51,122 nucleotides of DNA. Origin: Selenomonas bovis DSM 23594 (GTDB taxonomy: Bacteria > Bacillota > Negativicutes > Selenomonadales > Selenomonadaceae). This document shows, piece after piece, positions 1 to 7,934 of this stretch. How positions within the stretch are numbered: the stretch's first letter is position 1; each line of letters begins with the position of its first letter. The stretch spans positions 1 to 51,122 of the forward strand of contig NZ_KB908396.1 in the NCBI RefSeq assembly GCF_000381005.1, written 5' to 3'. Made by a program: the position numbers and the translations under genes. Under the pieces are notes generated by a model. It saw only the letters and a list, made by a program, of their open reading frames with translations. It was not told the DNA's origin and made no database searches.

Positions 1-77
1 TCGGAAAGTCTTCGGAGTCTGCTGTTTACTCGCTGCTCCAGGTAATAATTCCGCTGAAAGAATTCCTTGGCGTTCAT
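1..77 (-). CDS. DUF1492-like phage protein (N-terminal fragment)
   Basis: Only the first 25 codons are in the window. They begin MNAKEFFQ and continue with a QRVNSRL segment, which resembles the start of DUF1492 proteins, small helical proteins found at the end of phage replication modules beside ArpU-like late regulators. The ATG overlaps the stop of the 59-aa gene upstream (ATGA), so the two are probably translationally coupled. The family call rests on a short stretch and is tentative. Confidence 0.45.
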   Translation of the reverse strand, partial: MNAKEFFQRNYYLEQRVNSRLRRLS

Positions 78-253
78 GCCTTTTCCGCCTCCAGTCGTGC
101 AATCAGATACTCCGGATCAAGTGATGTGAGAATCGTAAAATAAGCGGAGCGGAAAAACTTGCGAATGGCCGCTTTCCCCTGTGGTGCCGCGGTTCTGTAG
201 TCTTTCGCTGCCTGCGTGATGATGGCGTTCGCCAGAGCCTCATAGGAATCCAT
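74..253 (-). CDS. Small phage protein, 59 aa, unknown function
   Basis: This complete small gene starts MDSYEALANAIITQAAKD and ends RLEAEKA. A good ribosome site (GGAGTG) lies about 8 bases before the ATG. It sits 6 bases after the helicase gene and overlaps the next gene by ATGA, so it belongs to the leftward early operon. The protein is probably helical and soluble, with no signal peptide, membrane segment or motif I recognise. Small genes of this size are common at this position in Firmicute phages, but I cannot assign a function. Confidence 0.7.
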   Translation of the reverse strand: MDSYEALANAIITQAAKDYRTAAPQGKAAIRKFFRSAYFTILTSLDPEYLIARLEAEKA

Positions 254-259
254 GTGGTA

Positions 260-1606
260 TCACTCCTTTCCGAATTCTGCCTTTACGGCTGACATGAGTG
301 CTTCCTGCACCTTATCCTTTCGTGTGAGTGCCGCCATCACACTTTCATCGATGCTGTTTTTCATCACGAGGTAGTGGATGGTGACGGTATGCCTCTGTCC
401 TTGACGCCAGAGTCTGGCGTTCGTCTGCTGGTTGAGCTCGAGGCTCCAGGCAAGAGAGAACCAGATCAGCATGGAGCCGCCATCCTGCAGATTGAGTCCG
501 TGGCCCGCGCTCGCAGGATGGATGAGTCCGATGCTGATCCTTCCGGCGTTCCAATCAGCGATGTCGGCCTCCTGCCTGAGTTCTCTTGCCCCGGGGAATC
601 TCCCGCGGATGCGCTCAAGGTCATGACGGAACCAGTAGGCGATGAGGACCGGACGCCCGTTCGCGCTCTCGACCAGATCCTCCAGCGCGTCGAGTTTCCT
701 GTCGTGCAGGTGCACGGCCCGGCCTTCTCCGTCGTAGGCAGCGCCGTTTGCCATCTGCAGGAGTTTTCCTGAAAGCGCGGCGGCGTTCATGGCGTCGATT
801 TCCTTGCCATCGATTTCCGCCGCCATGTCTTTTTTCAGCCGCTCGTAGATCCTGCGCTCCCGCTCGTTCATCTCTACCTGCACCACGTTCGTCAAGCACT
901 TGGGAAGTTCCAGGTAGTCCCCGGACTTCATCGAGATGGTGATATCGCTGATGGCTTCATAGATTTTTTCTTCGGCTCCCGGACGCGGCTTGTAGGTGAA
1001 AACCATCTGCGCGTTCCGCTTGTCCGGCAGGAAGTACTGTTCCCGGTATTGCGTGAGGAATCTTCCGAGACGCTTGCCCATGTCCAGAAGCCGGAACTCC
1101 GCCCAGAGATCCATGAGGCCGTTGCTTGACGGTGTCCCGGTGAGCCCCACGATGCGGCTCACCATCGGCCGCACCTTCATCAGTGCCTTGAAGCGTCTCG
1201 TCCGATGAGACTTGAAAGAACTCAGTTCATCAACGACGACCATGTCGAAGTCGAACGTGTTGTTTGTTATCAGCCAGTCGACATTCTCCCGATTGATGAT
1301 GGTGATCTCCGCTTTCTGGCGGAGCGCCGCCAATCTTTTGGCGGTGTTCCCCACAGCTACGGCATAGGTCAGGCCTGACAGGTGATCCCATTTCCGAATC
1401 TCGCTCGGCCAGGTGTCTCTCGCTACTCTGAGAGGCGCGATGATCAGCACTCTCCGTACGGCGAAGGAGTCATGCAAAAGTTCCCGGATAGCCGTGAGCG
1501 TAATGACCGTCTTGCCAAGGCCGCAGTCCAGGAAGATTGCCGCTGCCGGATGGTTCAGTATAAACTGCGCGGCGTACCGCTGATAGGCATGAGGCGTGTA
1601 CTTCAT
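260..1606 (-). CDS. SNF2-family DEAD/DEAH-box helicase, phage type
   Basis: This 448-aa superfamily 2 ATPase probably remodels or unwinds DNA during phage replication. The N-terminal lobe has a Walker A (DCGLGKT, about residue 27), motif Ia (IIAPLRVARDTW), a Walker B of the form VVVDELSSFKS and motif III (GLTGTPSSNGL). The C-terminal lobe ends with motif V (HGLNLQDGG) and motif VI around LWRQGQRHTV, an arginine-finger segment typical of SNF2 proteins. It is about the usual length for phage members and has no accessory domain. I start it at MKYTPHAYQ because that ATG overlaps the stop of the upstream gene (ATGA). Partners are likely the primase/helicase and polymerase of the same operon. Confidence 0.88.
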   Translation of the reverse strand: MKYTPHAYQRYAAQFILNHPAAAIFLDCGLGKTVITLTAIRELLHDSFAVRRVLIIAPLRVARDTWPSEIRKWDHLSGLTYAVAVGNTAKRLAALRQKAEITIINRENVDWLITNNTFDFDMVVVDELSSFKSHRTRRFKALMKVRPMVSRIVGLTGTPSSNGLMDLWAEFRLLDMGKRLGRFLTQYREQYFLPDKRNAQMVFTYKPRPGAEEKIYEAISDITISMKSGDYLELPKCLTNVVQVEMNERERRIYERLKKDMAAEIDGKEIDAMNAAALSGKLLQMANGAAYDGEGRAVHLHDRKLDALEDLVESANGRPVLIAYWFRHDLERIRGRFPGARELRQEADIADWNAGRISIGLIHPASAGHGLNLQDGGSMLIWFSLAWSLELNQQTNARLWRQGQRHTVTIHYLVMKNSIDESVMAALTRKDKVQEALMSAVKAEFGKE

Positions 1607-1872
1607 GAGGCTTTGCCCTCCCTGTACAGCGGCCAAGGCCTGCCATTCACGGCGGCGATGCCGTCCCACAGAACGCATTCCCTGACGCGTCCCAGACTGA
1701 CCAGGACGTAGCGCGGATACACACGCTCCACGGTACCATCCGCCGGAATGGTCATGCTGATATTGCGTCCCATATCGCCCGGCACGCGGCAGGCGCCTAC
1801 GCTGTTGAAATGAATCTCATCGCCCGGCTTGATGCGCTTCATCCTCTTCTCAAGCTGCTGTATCTGCATCAT
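1603..1872 (-). CDS. Small phage protein, 89 aa, unknown function
   Basis: The gene sits between the VRR-NUC and SNF2 helicase genes and overlaps both by ATGA, so all three are probably translated together. The protein begins MMQIQQLEKRMKRIKPGDEI and is rich in beta-forming residues (SMTIPADGTVERVYPRYVLV), suggesting a small SH3- or KOW-like barrel. It lacks catalytic motifs, a signal peptide and membrane segments. A role as nucleic-acid or helicase accessory is only an inference from position. Equivalent small proteins occur at this place in related phage modules. Confidence 0.7.
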   Translation of the reverse strand: MMQIQQLEKRMKRIKPGDEIHFNSVGACRVPGDMGRNISMTIPADGTVERVYPRYVLVSLGRVRECVLWDGIAAVNGRPWPLYREGKAS

Positions 1873-2153
1873 GAATCCTCCTCGATTTCATCCAATGCAC
1901 CGCTGATCTGTTCGATACTGTCAATCACAAAAACTTTGAATCCCATCGCCCGCATCTGCCGGATGCGCCGCTCCTGCAGCGGGCGCGGCTTCTGGTGCGG
2001 AGCCTTAAGCTCCGCGAATCCCATCTTCCCACCTGGCATCATCACGATGCGGTCCGGCACGCCCGCGCAGCCGGGGCTGACAAACTTCAGCGCCACGCCT
2101 CCGCGCTTCAATGTTTCCGTCATGAGCCTGCGCTCGATATCCCGTTCTCTCAT
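1869..2153 (-). CDS. VRR-NUC domain nuclease (phage)
   Basis: This 94-aa PD-(D/E)XK-type nuclease belongs to the VRR-NUC family, whose members cut branched DNA. Visible motifs are GVPDRIVMMPGG (the catalytic Asp in VPDR) and FAELKAP (the E-x-K pair), followed by RQMRAMGFKVFVIDS, typical of the family C-terminus. I chose MRERDIERRL as start: it has GGGAG about 9 bases upstream, and a longer reading would run into the non-coding palindrome. The likely job is resolving branched intermediates during phage replication. It overlaps the next gene by ATGA. Confidence 0.88.
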   Translation of the reverse strand: MRERDIERRLMTETLKRGGVALKFVSPGCAGVPDRIVMMPGGKMGFAELKAPHQKPRPLQERRIRQMRAMGFKVFVIDSIEQISGALDEIEEDS

Positions 2154-2192
2154 GTTGATCTGCTCCCTTTCATCAAGCCGTTTTATCCGCAG

Positions 2193-2298
2193 GGTGCAGG
2201 TTGGAGTAGGTCGATTCCTAAAACTCCCTATATAGGTTTTTTTGTGATAAAACTGCCCTAAAGGGGGTTTTATATAACGACCTTCATGTACCTGCACC
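2193..2298. repeat. 106-bp imperfect palindrome between primase/helicase and nuclease genes
   Basis: Three in-register pairs of arms share one axis near 2245.5: 2193-2201 with 2290-2298 (9 bp), 2208-2213 with 2278-2283 (6 bp), and 2220-2228 with 2263-2271 (9 bp, one G-T). They are separated by symmetric unpaired stretches. Closer to the axis, TAGG at 2233-2236 can pair with CCTA at 2257-2260, and a T-run with an A-run. The region is AT-rich and lies in the only sizeable non-coding gap of the leftward operon. A replication origin or a structured leader RNA are both possible. Confidence 0.75.
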
Positions 2299-2384
2299 AT
2301 TAAATATTTATTAGTAAAATAGACAGTAAAAACTTAGTTCCTGCTTCTCTCCACCACCCTAAAATCACACATGATGATGGTATT

Positions 2385-4622
2385 TCACTCCAGAAACTCC
2401 CTGGCCTCAAGAAGCATCAATCCATCAACGATGACGCCCTTCTTCGTCCTATGCCTGGTAAAGCCCCGAAACTCCATAGCAGAATAGAAATCCGTCGTGC
2501 TGCGTACATACTCGCCAGCACTAGACGCATAGGCTCGGTAAGTGCTGTACAGCTCACCGGACTTTGCATGGCAGTTTACTCCGACCATGCAGCACTCAGA
2601 CAAGAAATGTCCCAGCCAATCATTGCTCTCGCGATAAGAAGCCACCGCGCTTTCCACCGTTGAAGGTCGCTTCAGGCGGAAACCATTCTGGATGACTTTC
2701 TGCGCCCCCTCAATCACCCAGGAAAGCACTGCGGGCCCAGCTTTTTCTGCCAGATACTCCGCGTAATTCTTGATATCGCTGTTCCCTTCGATCACAGCGT
2801 CAAACGGAATGATCAGCAGTCGCCGCCAGGTTCCCGGATCATTGGCGCCGACGCGCGGCAGATGGTTCGTGTACAGGATGAGCGTATGACTCGGCGTGAA
2901 GTGGAACGGGTCTTTGTACTTCTTCTCAGCCTGGATTTCATCCGTGGAACAAAGCTGCTTGATGATTGCGGTATTCAGCCGCATGCCCTCATCCAGTTCC
3001 GCCGCTATGAGCATTCTCTTTCCTTTGGCCTCGGCAAGCTCCGGTTTGTAGTTTCTCTTGCAGCCGACCGTCAGCGTGTCCGCCGAGATATTGCCACTGT
3101 AGGTTCCAAGCACCCTCGATATGGTGTTCCAGAATGTTGATTTCCCGTTGCGCCCTTCGCCATATGCGATAATGAGGGCTTCCACGAACACCTTTCCCAC
3201 CGCCGCGAGGCCGACCACCTGCTGCACATAGTCCATGAGCTCGATGTCTCCGCAGAAGAAGGTACCGATGGCGTCCTGCCAGATCTGCTTTCCCTGATCG
3301 CCGGGCGAGACGGACGTAACCTTGGTCGCATAATCCTCGGGCCGGTGCTCTCTTTTTCCTGCCAATCCCAAACGCAAATCATAAGTGCCGTCAGGCGTGT
3401 TCAGCAGGAAAGCATCATGATCAAGATCCGCCACCCGGATTTCAAGCATCGGCCTTGCGGCCTGCAGTGCAGAAAGCACATACCGCATGTCGCGCCGTTT
3501 CTCGACAAACGTCAGATAAGCATGGGCAGAAAGATACGCGGCATAGGCTTTTCTCCTGACATCCGTGATTTCTTTTTCCAGCGTCTTTCCACCCTTGGAA
3601 ACCTTTTCCTTGGCCACTCCTGCCCCAGTCAGCGCATCGGCTGCTTTTTTCACCGCATCCTGCGCGTCTGCCAGCTGCAGGTCCAAAAACTCCTCCACCG
3701 CTCCAACGGCCTGCGCCCTGGATTCATTCCAGGTTGTGCCGTCATAGCGGAGATAATCGGTCGCTGGCGTGTATTTCAGCTCGCTCCCATATTCGCGCGC
3801 CAGCACCTTTGCCTGACCGATGTCGCTGTAGTCATCTGGCTTCAGCGACATACGCTGAAACTCATATTCCTCGGGCGGCACATATCCTGGCTGCGCCTGC
3901 ACCCTCCTCGCAAACTTTGCGGCGCTGCGCCATATCGTGCCGAGCTCATCGTCGGAAAGCCTGGGCTCGCACTCCGCTGCCCGTTCAAGGAATATGATAT
4001 GTGCCCGCTCCGTCACACCGTAGCGCTTGACGAGTCTGCCCGCAAACTGCGACATGGTGTTGTTGCGCTGCCCCTGAGGAATCGATTTGCCTTGTTCCTC
4101 TTGGCAAAATAAATCGGCAATCGTCTTTTTCCCATCCTGCCAAAGGCTGGATTTTGCATAACTGCCATAAAGAAACCGGGCGGCATCCAGTGCAGCACCA
4201 TCGAAGAAAGGAAAGCGTCGCTGGATGCTTTGTTTCAGCGCTGTATAAGTGTCGGCATCTCTCTGCTCCGGAATCATAAAATAAACATGGAACCTTGGTC
4301 TGGCACTTTTTCCATGCTTCTCTTTCATGTGATTGCGCGACGGAACCACAGCCATCGCTACATCGGGAAGCATTGCCATCAGCTTTTCTCCTGTTACCCA
4401 CTGCGCCGGATCGTCGGTATGGCTGTTGTCGCAATCCATGACCACTACATTAGATGCTAAAAACTTCTCCCGGCCCCGGCAGCAGCCTTCATATTTTGCG
4501 CAAACATGATCGTAAACAGCAGCGGATTGCAAAGCATTTCCATCGGTGATTTCTACTCGATTGGGATACAGGACATTTCGTTCATTTCCCGTGCAGTTCG
4601 CGGTATAGACTGTAAACTTCAT
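2385..4622 (-). CDS. Phage primase/SF3 helicase (D5/P4-type C-terminus)
   Basis: This 745-aa protein has two parts. Residues of roughly 1-190 look like an archaeo-eukaryotic primase: VVVMDCDNSH, then SRNH and RPRFHVYF carry the spaced acidic and histidine residues. Residues of about 380-640 are a D5/P4-type superfamily 3 helicase with Walker A GEGRNGKST, a B motif in MLIAAELDEG and sensor residues in LILYTNHLPRV. An alanine- and lysine-rich helical linker joins them. It probably loads at the phage origin, unwinds DNA and makes primers. The gene overlaps the upstream DUF4406 gene by ATGA. A 106-bp palindrome lies just downstream. Confidence 0.88.
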   Translation of the reverse strand: MKFTVYTANCTGNERNVLYPNRVEITDGNALQSAAVYDHVCAKYEGCCRGREKFLASNVVVMDCDNSHTDDPAQWVTGEKLMAMLPDVAMAVVPSRNHMKEKHGKSARPRFHVYFMIPEQRDADTYTALKQSIQRRFPFFDGAALDAARFLYGSYAKSSLWQDGKKTIADLFCQEEQGKSIPQGQRNNTMSQFAGRLVKRYGVTERAHIIFLERAAECEPRLSDDELGTIWRSAAKFARRVQAQPGYVPPEEYEFQRMSLKPDDYSDIGQAKVLAREYGSELKYTPATDYLRYDGTTWNESRAQAVGAVEEFLDLQLADAQDAVKKAADALTGAGVAKEKVSKGGKTLEKEITDVRRKAYAAYLSAHAYLTFVEKRRDMRYVLSALQAARPMLEIRVADLDHDAFLLNTPDGTYDLRLGLAGKREHRPEDYATKVTSVSPGDQGKQIWQDAIGTFFCGDIELMDYVQQVVGLAAVGKVFVEALIIAYGEGRNGKSTFWNTISRVLGTYSGNISADTLTVGCKRNYKPELAEAKGKRMLIAAELDEGMRLNTAIIKQLCSTDEIQAEKKYKDPFHFTPSHTLILYTNHLPRVGANDPGTWRRLLIIPFDAVIEGNSDIKNYAEYLAEKAGPAVLSWVIEGAQKVIQNGFRLKRPSTVESAVASYRESNDWLGHFLSECCMVGVNCHAKSGELYSTYRAYASSAGEYVRSTTDFYSAMEFRGFTRHRTKKGVIVDGLMLLEAREFLE

Positions 4623-5038
4623 CTTTGTTCCTCCTCGAAGTTGTCATTAAAAAATCGCAGTCTGTAATTTTTCCATCTGGCCCGTCGAATTTCTGCCTCC
4701 ATACCAGGAGATATAGTATTGCCAAACACCAGCACTTCACGGCAAAAATTCATAAGCACATTGCCAAAATACAGTCCCATAGCCCGCTCCTCCGGCTTCC
4801 TATCATCAAGAAACTGTGGAAAAAGCAAGTGCGGGGCAATGGGGATATATCCCTGCTCAAAAGCAAAGCGAGAATACCTCCTGGCATTTTTGATATTTTC
4901 TAAGACATTCCCGGAAAACGGCGAACATATATACGCCAAAGGGTGGTACGTATTCGCCGTTCCTTTTTTTGCCTGTATCCGAGATATTGCCTGCTGCGGC
5001 GTAGGGTCCGCATAATGCTCATCATTAAATAAATCCAT
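4619..5038 (-). CDS. DUF4406-like protein (nucleoside deoxyribosyltransferase fold)
   Basis: The 139-aa protein contains YICSPFSGN near residue 32, ARRYSRFAFEQGYIPIAPH and an acidic SPGMEAEI segment. These match the DUF4406 group, which shares the fold of nucleoside 2-deoxyribosyltransferases. Related phage proteins may act on nucleotide pools, but no substrate can be read here. A strong ribosome site (AAGGAG) precedes the ATG. Directly upstream lies a copy of the phage's 36-bp repeated motif (5067-5102), so this gene probably begins its own transcript continuing into the primase/helicase. Confidence 0.75.
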   Translation of the reverse strand: MDLFNDEHYADPTPQQAISRIQAKKGTANTYHPLAYICSPFSGNVLENIKNARRYSRFAFEQGYIPIAPHLLFPQFLDDRKPEERAMGLYFGNVLMNFCREVLVFGNTISPGMEAEIRRARWKNYRLRFFNDNFEEEQR

Positions 5039-5066
5039 AGCCGTCTCTCCTTTCTAAGGAACCCTC

Positions 5067-5102
5067 TACTTACCTATGGAGAAAAACTTTGTATTTGAGC
5101 AA
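5067..5102 (-). promoter_or_regulatory. Phage 36-bp motif, copy 1
   Basis: Read leftwards, the site is TTGCTCAA, 11 bases, TTCTCCA, 5 bases, AAGTA. It lies in the 69-base gap between the polymerase gene and the DUF4406 gene, about 30 bases before the latter's start codon. Position and repetition suggest a promoter or operator for a phage-encoded factor. No normal -10 box is present. Confidence 0.7.
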
Positions 5103-5107
5103 TAGGA

Positions 5108-7096
5108 TTAATCTTTTTGATAAAATTCACATTCGTATCCGTCTGCCCGGAGCAACAATCCTTCGGCCCATGGCGGTGTCCGCCCCATCTGCTCGCAGAT
5201 GGCATCGACGCTGACATTTCTGTCGCACTCGATAATCAGTTCATCATGGACATGGCCGACGATGGCACAGCACTGCAATGTCTGCATGGCATAGCAGAGA
5301 ATGTCCCGGCTGATGCCCTGGACGATGTTTTCCACGAACTTCGGGCCGTAGCTCTCCAGCCGTTCCCACTTCTTCGTTGCACCGATGCCTTCATAAGTGA
5401 CGGACTCGCCGCCGAAGCGGTTCTCTCCCATCCGAGGCTTTACGTAGGAAAGCCGCCGTCCGCTGGGAAGTTGGATAAACAGCATGCCGCTTTGGTACAG
5501 GAAGCGGATGCAGCCGACCTGCATGGGGATCTGTTCCTTGATGGCTGTTTTCACGGCGGCATCCACCTGCCACCAAAAATCGACGATATGCGGATTGGCC
5601 GACCGCCAGGATTGCACCAGAGGATACAGCTCATTTTCCGTAAGGCCCATTTCAAGAGCGCCCATGGCCTTCAGCGCACCGATGGAACCGCCATAGCCAA
5701 GCGCCAGTTCTGCGATTTTCCCTTTTTGCCGAAGATGCGCATTACGGCCATGTTTTTCCACAGGAACGCCGAACATGAAGCTGGCCGAGGCGCAATAGAT
5801 ATCCCCATTCCTGGCAAAGACATCTGAGCGCCATGTTTCTCCTGCCAACCACGATAGTACTCTGGCTTCAATCGCCGAAAAGTCTGATACGACAAATTTC
5901 ATCCCTTTCCGGGGCACAAAGGCCGTACGGATCAGCTGGGAAAGGACATCGGGGATGGAATCATACAGGAGTTTCAAGGCTTCATAATTTCCCTGTCGTA
6001 CCAATTCCCGAGCTTCTGCGAGATCCGGCAGATGATTCTGTGGCAGATTTTGCAGCTGGATATGACGACCGGCAAATCGCCCAGTCCGATTGGCCCCATA
6101 GAATTGGAACATGCCTCTGGCCCGACTGTCCTCGCAGGCCGTCATTTCCATGGCCTGGTATTTTTTGACCGAGGATTTGGCCAGCTTCTGCCGGAGTAGC
6201 AGTACGCTGCGAAACGGTTCTTCTGCCGTCTTCAGCAGCTCCTGTACCTGCTTCTTGCCCAAAGAATCGGTCTTCATCCCGTGCCGTTCCAACCAGCCAA
6301 TCATCTGGATGACGGAGTTCGGATTCTCTAGGCCCGTCTTTTCCTTCAGCATAGCCATCAGGCTTTCCCGGCTGCGGGCATCGATGACGATGGCATTTTC
6401 AGCCAATGTCCGGTCAATGGCAATGCCCCGGTCGTTGATTTCCTGGTCGAGATGATATTCATCCCATACCTGCTGCGGTACGGGATACTTCTTCAACCTC
6501 TCCTGGATGGCCATTTCCACTTCCACATCCCGTTTGTTATAGGACTTGAATAAGGTCCATTTGTCTAAGTCATGCTGAGGAAGGTTTCTTGTCCTGCCGC
6601 CATTCGATTTAGTTTCCTTGCAAGGAACGCAGAAATAGCGGATCAGGTCTTTGCCTTCCTTCAGCTTCTGGCTGTCCAGATTCAGCACGGTCCCTGCGCC
6701 TTCCAGAGAAAGAGGCAGTCCCATATAGGCCGACCAGATCATGGAGCATTTCCATCCCGCCGGATTGAGGAACCTGGCACAGTCCTGAGAAAGCGGATGA
6801 TGATCATGAAATGGGTCCAGACTTCTCCCCAGATCACGCAGATACCGCGACAAACAGACACGTTCAAAACTGGCATTGAACGCCCACTTGGTGACAGATT
6901 CATCGGTCAGGGCATCCAGGATATCATCCGGGATGCTCTCTCCCTGCGCCAGGTCAACGACCTGCACTTCGCCCCCGTCCACGGCATAACCGAAGAGGAG
7001 GACTTCAAAGGCTGGCGATTCTGCATACTTGTACACGCCGCATTTCGCCAGATTGACATCGCTGAATGTCTCAATGTCGATACTGATGGTTTTCAT
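5108..7096 (-). CDS. Phage family A DNA polymerase
   Basis: This 662-aa polymerase has an N-terminal 3'-5' exonuclease domain opening with SIDIETFSD (Exo I Asp-Glu) and a polymerase domain with motif A (VVSDFSAIEARVLSW), motif B (RQKGKIAELALGYGG) and motif C (GHVHDEL). It is shorter than bacterial Pol I because the 5'-3' exonuclease domain is absent, as usual for phage enzymes. I place the start at MKTISIDIE: GAGGTG lies about 8 bases upstream, while a GTG three codons earlier overlaps that ribosome site. It is the replicative polymerase of the phage module, beside the ssDNA-binding and helicase proteins. Confidence 0.93.
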   Translation of the reverse strand: MKTISIDIETFSDVNLAKCGVYKYAESPAFEVLLFGYAVDGGEVQVVDLAQGESIPDDILDALTDESVTKWAFNASFERVCLSRYLRDLGRSLDPFHDHHPLSQDCARFLNPAGWKCSMIWSAYMGLPLSLEGAGTVLNLDSQKLKEGKDLIRYFCVPCKETKSNGGRTRNLPQHDLDKWTLFKSYNKRDVEVEMAIQERLKKYPVPQQVWDEYHLDQEINDRGIAIDRTLAENAIVIDARSRESLMAMLKEKTGLENPNSVIQMIGWLERHGMKTDSLGKKQVQELLKTAEEPFRSVLLLRQKLAKSSVKKYQAMEMTACEDSRARGMFQFYGANRTGRFAGRHIQLQNLPQNHLPDLAEARELVRQGNYEALKLLYDSIPDVLSQLIRTAFVPRKGMKFVVSDFSAIEARVLSWLAGETWRSDVFARNGDIYCASASFMFGVPVEKHGRNAHLRQKGKIAELALGYGGSIGALKAMGALEMGLTENELYPLVQSWRSANPHIVDFWWQVDAAVKTAIKEQIPMQVGCIRFLYQSGMLFIQLPSGRRLSYVKPRMGENRFGGESVTYEGIGATKKWERLESYGPKFVENIVQGISRDILCYAMQTLQCCAIVGHVHDELIIECDRNVSVDAICEQMGRTPPWAEGLLLRADGYECEFYQKD

Positions 7097-7153
7097 ACGC
7101 TTCACCTCAAAAACGACGAGGCATAAAGCCCCGTCGCCACCATGGAATAGTAC

Positions 7154-7342
7154 TTATTTCTGGATGGATTCCATCCGCTTACGATGATATTCTTCTTCCC
7201 GTTCTTCCCGGCGCCGATCCATTTCTTCATCTCGCTGGTCTTTTTTGATATCCGTATAAATCATGGCCATAAAGAATCCGCAAGCGCACAGCGCAAGCAA
7301 GCAGTACAGGCACTCCAGAATCAGCTTCATTAGCGTCTCCAT
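7154..7342 (-). CDS. Small single-pass membrane protein of the phage
   Basis: The 62-aa product has one hydrophobic segment (residues about 6-26, LILECLYCLLALCACGFFMA) followed by a highly charged Arg/Glu/Lys tail that should form a helix. It lies between the polymerase and DUF2815 genes in the same operon. Of two in-frame ATGs six bases apart, the second is better spaced from the AAGGAGG site. It could be a membrane anchor for replication proteins or a superinfection factor, but nothing in the sequence decides this. Confidence 0.65.
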   Translation of the reverse strand: METLMKLILECLYCLLALCACGFFMAMIYTDIKKDQRDEEMDRRREEREEEYHRKRMESIQK

Positions 7343-7354
7343 CTTCATCCCTCC

Positions 7355-7921
7355 TTAGGCCAGAAAATCATCATCAGCAGCCGTAGCGAAATCATCTTCC
7401 GCACGCGGTCTGCCGCCAAGGGGCTCGCCGTCGCGGATTTTCTGGAGGTTGTTCAGGCCGCAGGCGATGCCTTTATTTCCGTTGCTATTGAAGGCATAGA
7501 AGTTGATGGACGCACGCCCATAGACGCCGGAATAAACTTCAGAACGTTCCAGGATATGCTGGCAGTCGGCATCGACGATGCCCGGCTTGGTCGCCGAATT
7601 GGCATTGACGAAGAAGCTGTCCTTATAGGCATCATCGCCCGGGCGTTCCAGGTCGCCGTCACGGAGCGGCGTCTTGATGGCTTCAAGAGCTGGTACGACA
7701 CGGCCATTGCCCTTGAGCTTGCTTTCGCCTTCTTTGTAGGCAGCCTTGATCGCAGCACGAATCTTTTCTACGGTCTTCGTATCCGACTTAGGAATGATCA
7801 GGCTGACGCTGTACTTCGGCGTACCACCATTGATGGACTTCGATTCCCAGACGTTGGCATAAGACCATCTGGTATTGACTCCGGTAATCACTTTGCACGG
7901 ATTGACATAATTCTTGGACAT
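7355..7921 (-). CDS. DUF2815 protein, probable phage ssDNA-binding protein
   Basis: The 188-aa protein matches DUF2815, considered a phage single-strand DNA-binding family with an OB-like fold. Recognisable parts are VITGVNTRWSYANVWES near the N-terminus, KYSVSLIIPKSDT, RPGDDAYKD, the aromatic SGVYGRASINFYAFN, and an acidic C-terminal tail (AEDDFATAADDDFLA) like the partner-binding tails of SSB proteins. I start at MSKNYVNPC because GGAGG lies about 8 bases before it. It follows DUF2800 by 13 bases, the usual order in such modules, and probably coats DNA for the polymerase and DUF2800 nuclease. Confidence 0.85.
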   Translation of the reverse strand: MSKNYVNPCKVITGVNTRWSYANVWESKSINGGTPKYSVSLIIPKSDTKTVEKIRAAIKAAYKEGESKLKGNGRVVPALEAIKTPLRDGDLERPGDDAYKDSFFVNANSATKPGIVDADCQHILERSEVYSGVYGRASINFYAFNSNGNKGIACGLNNLQKIRDGEPLGGRPRAEDDFATAADDDFLA

Positions 7922-7934
7922 AACAAGTTCCTCC

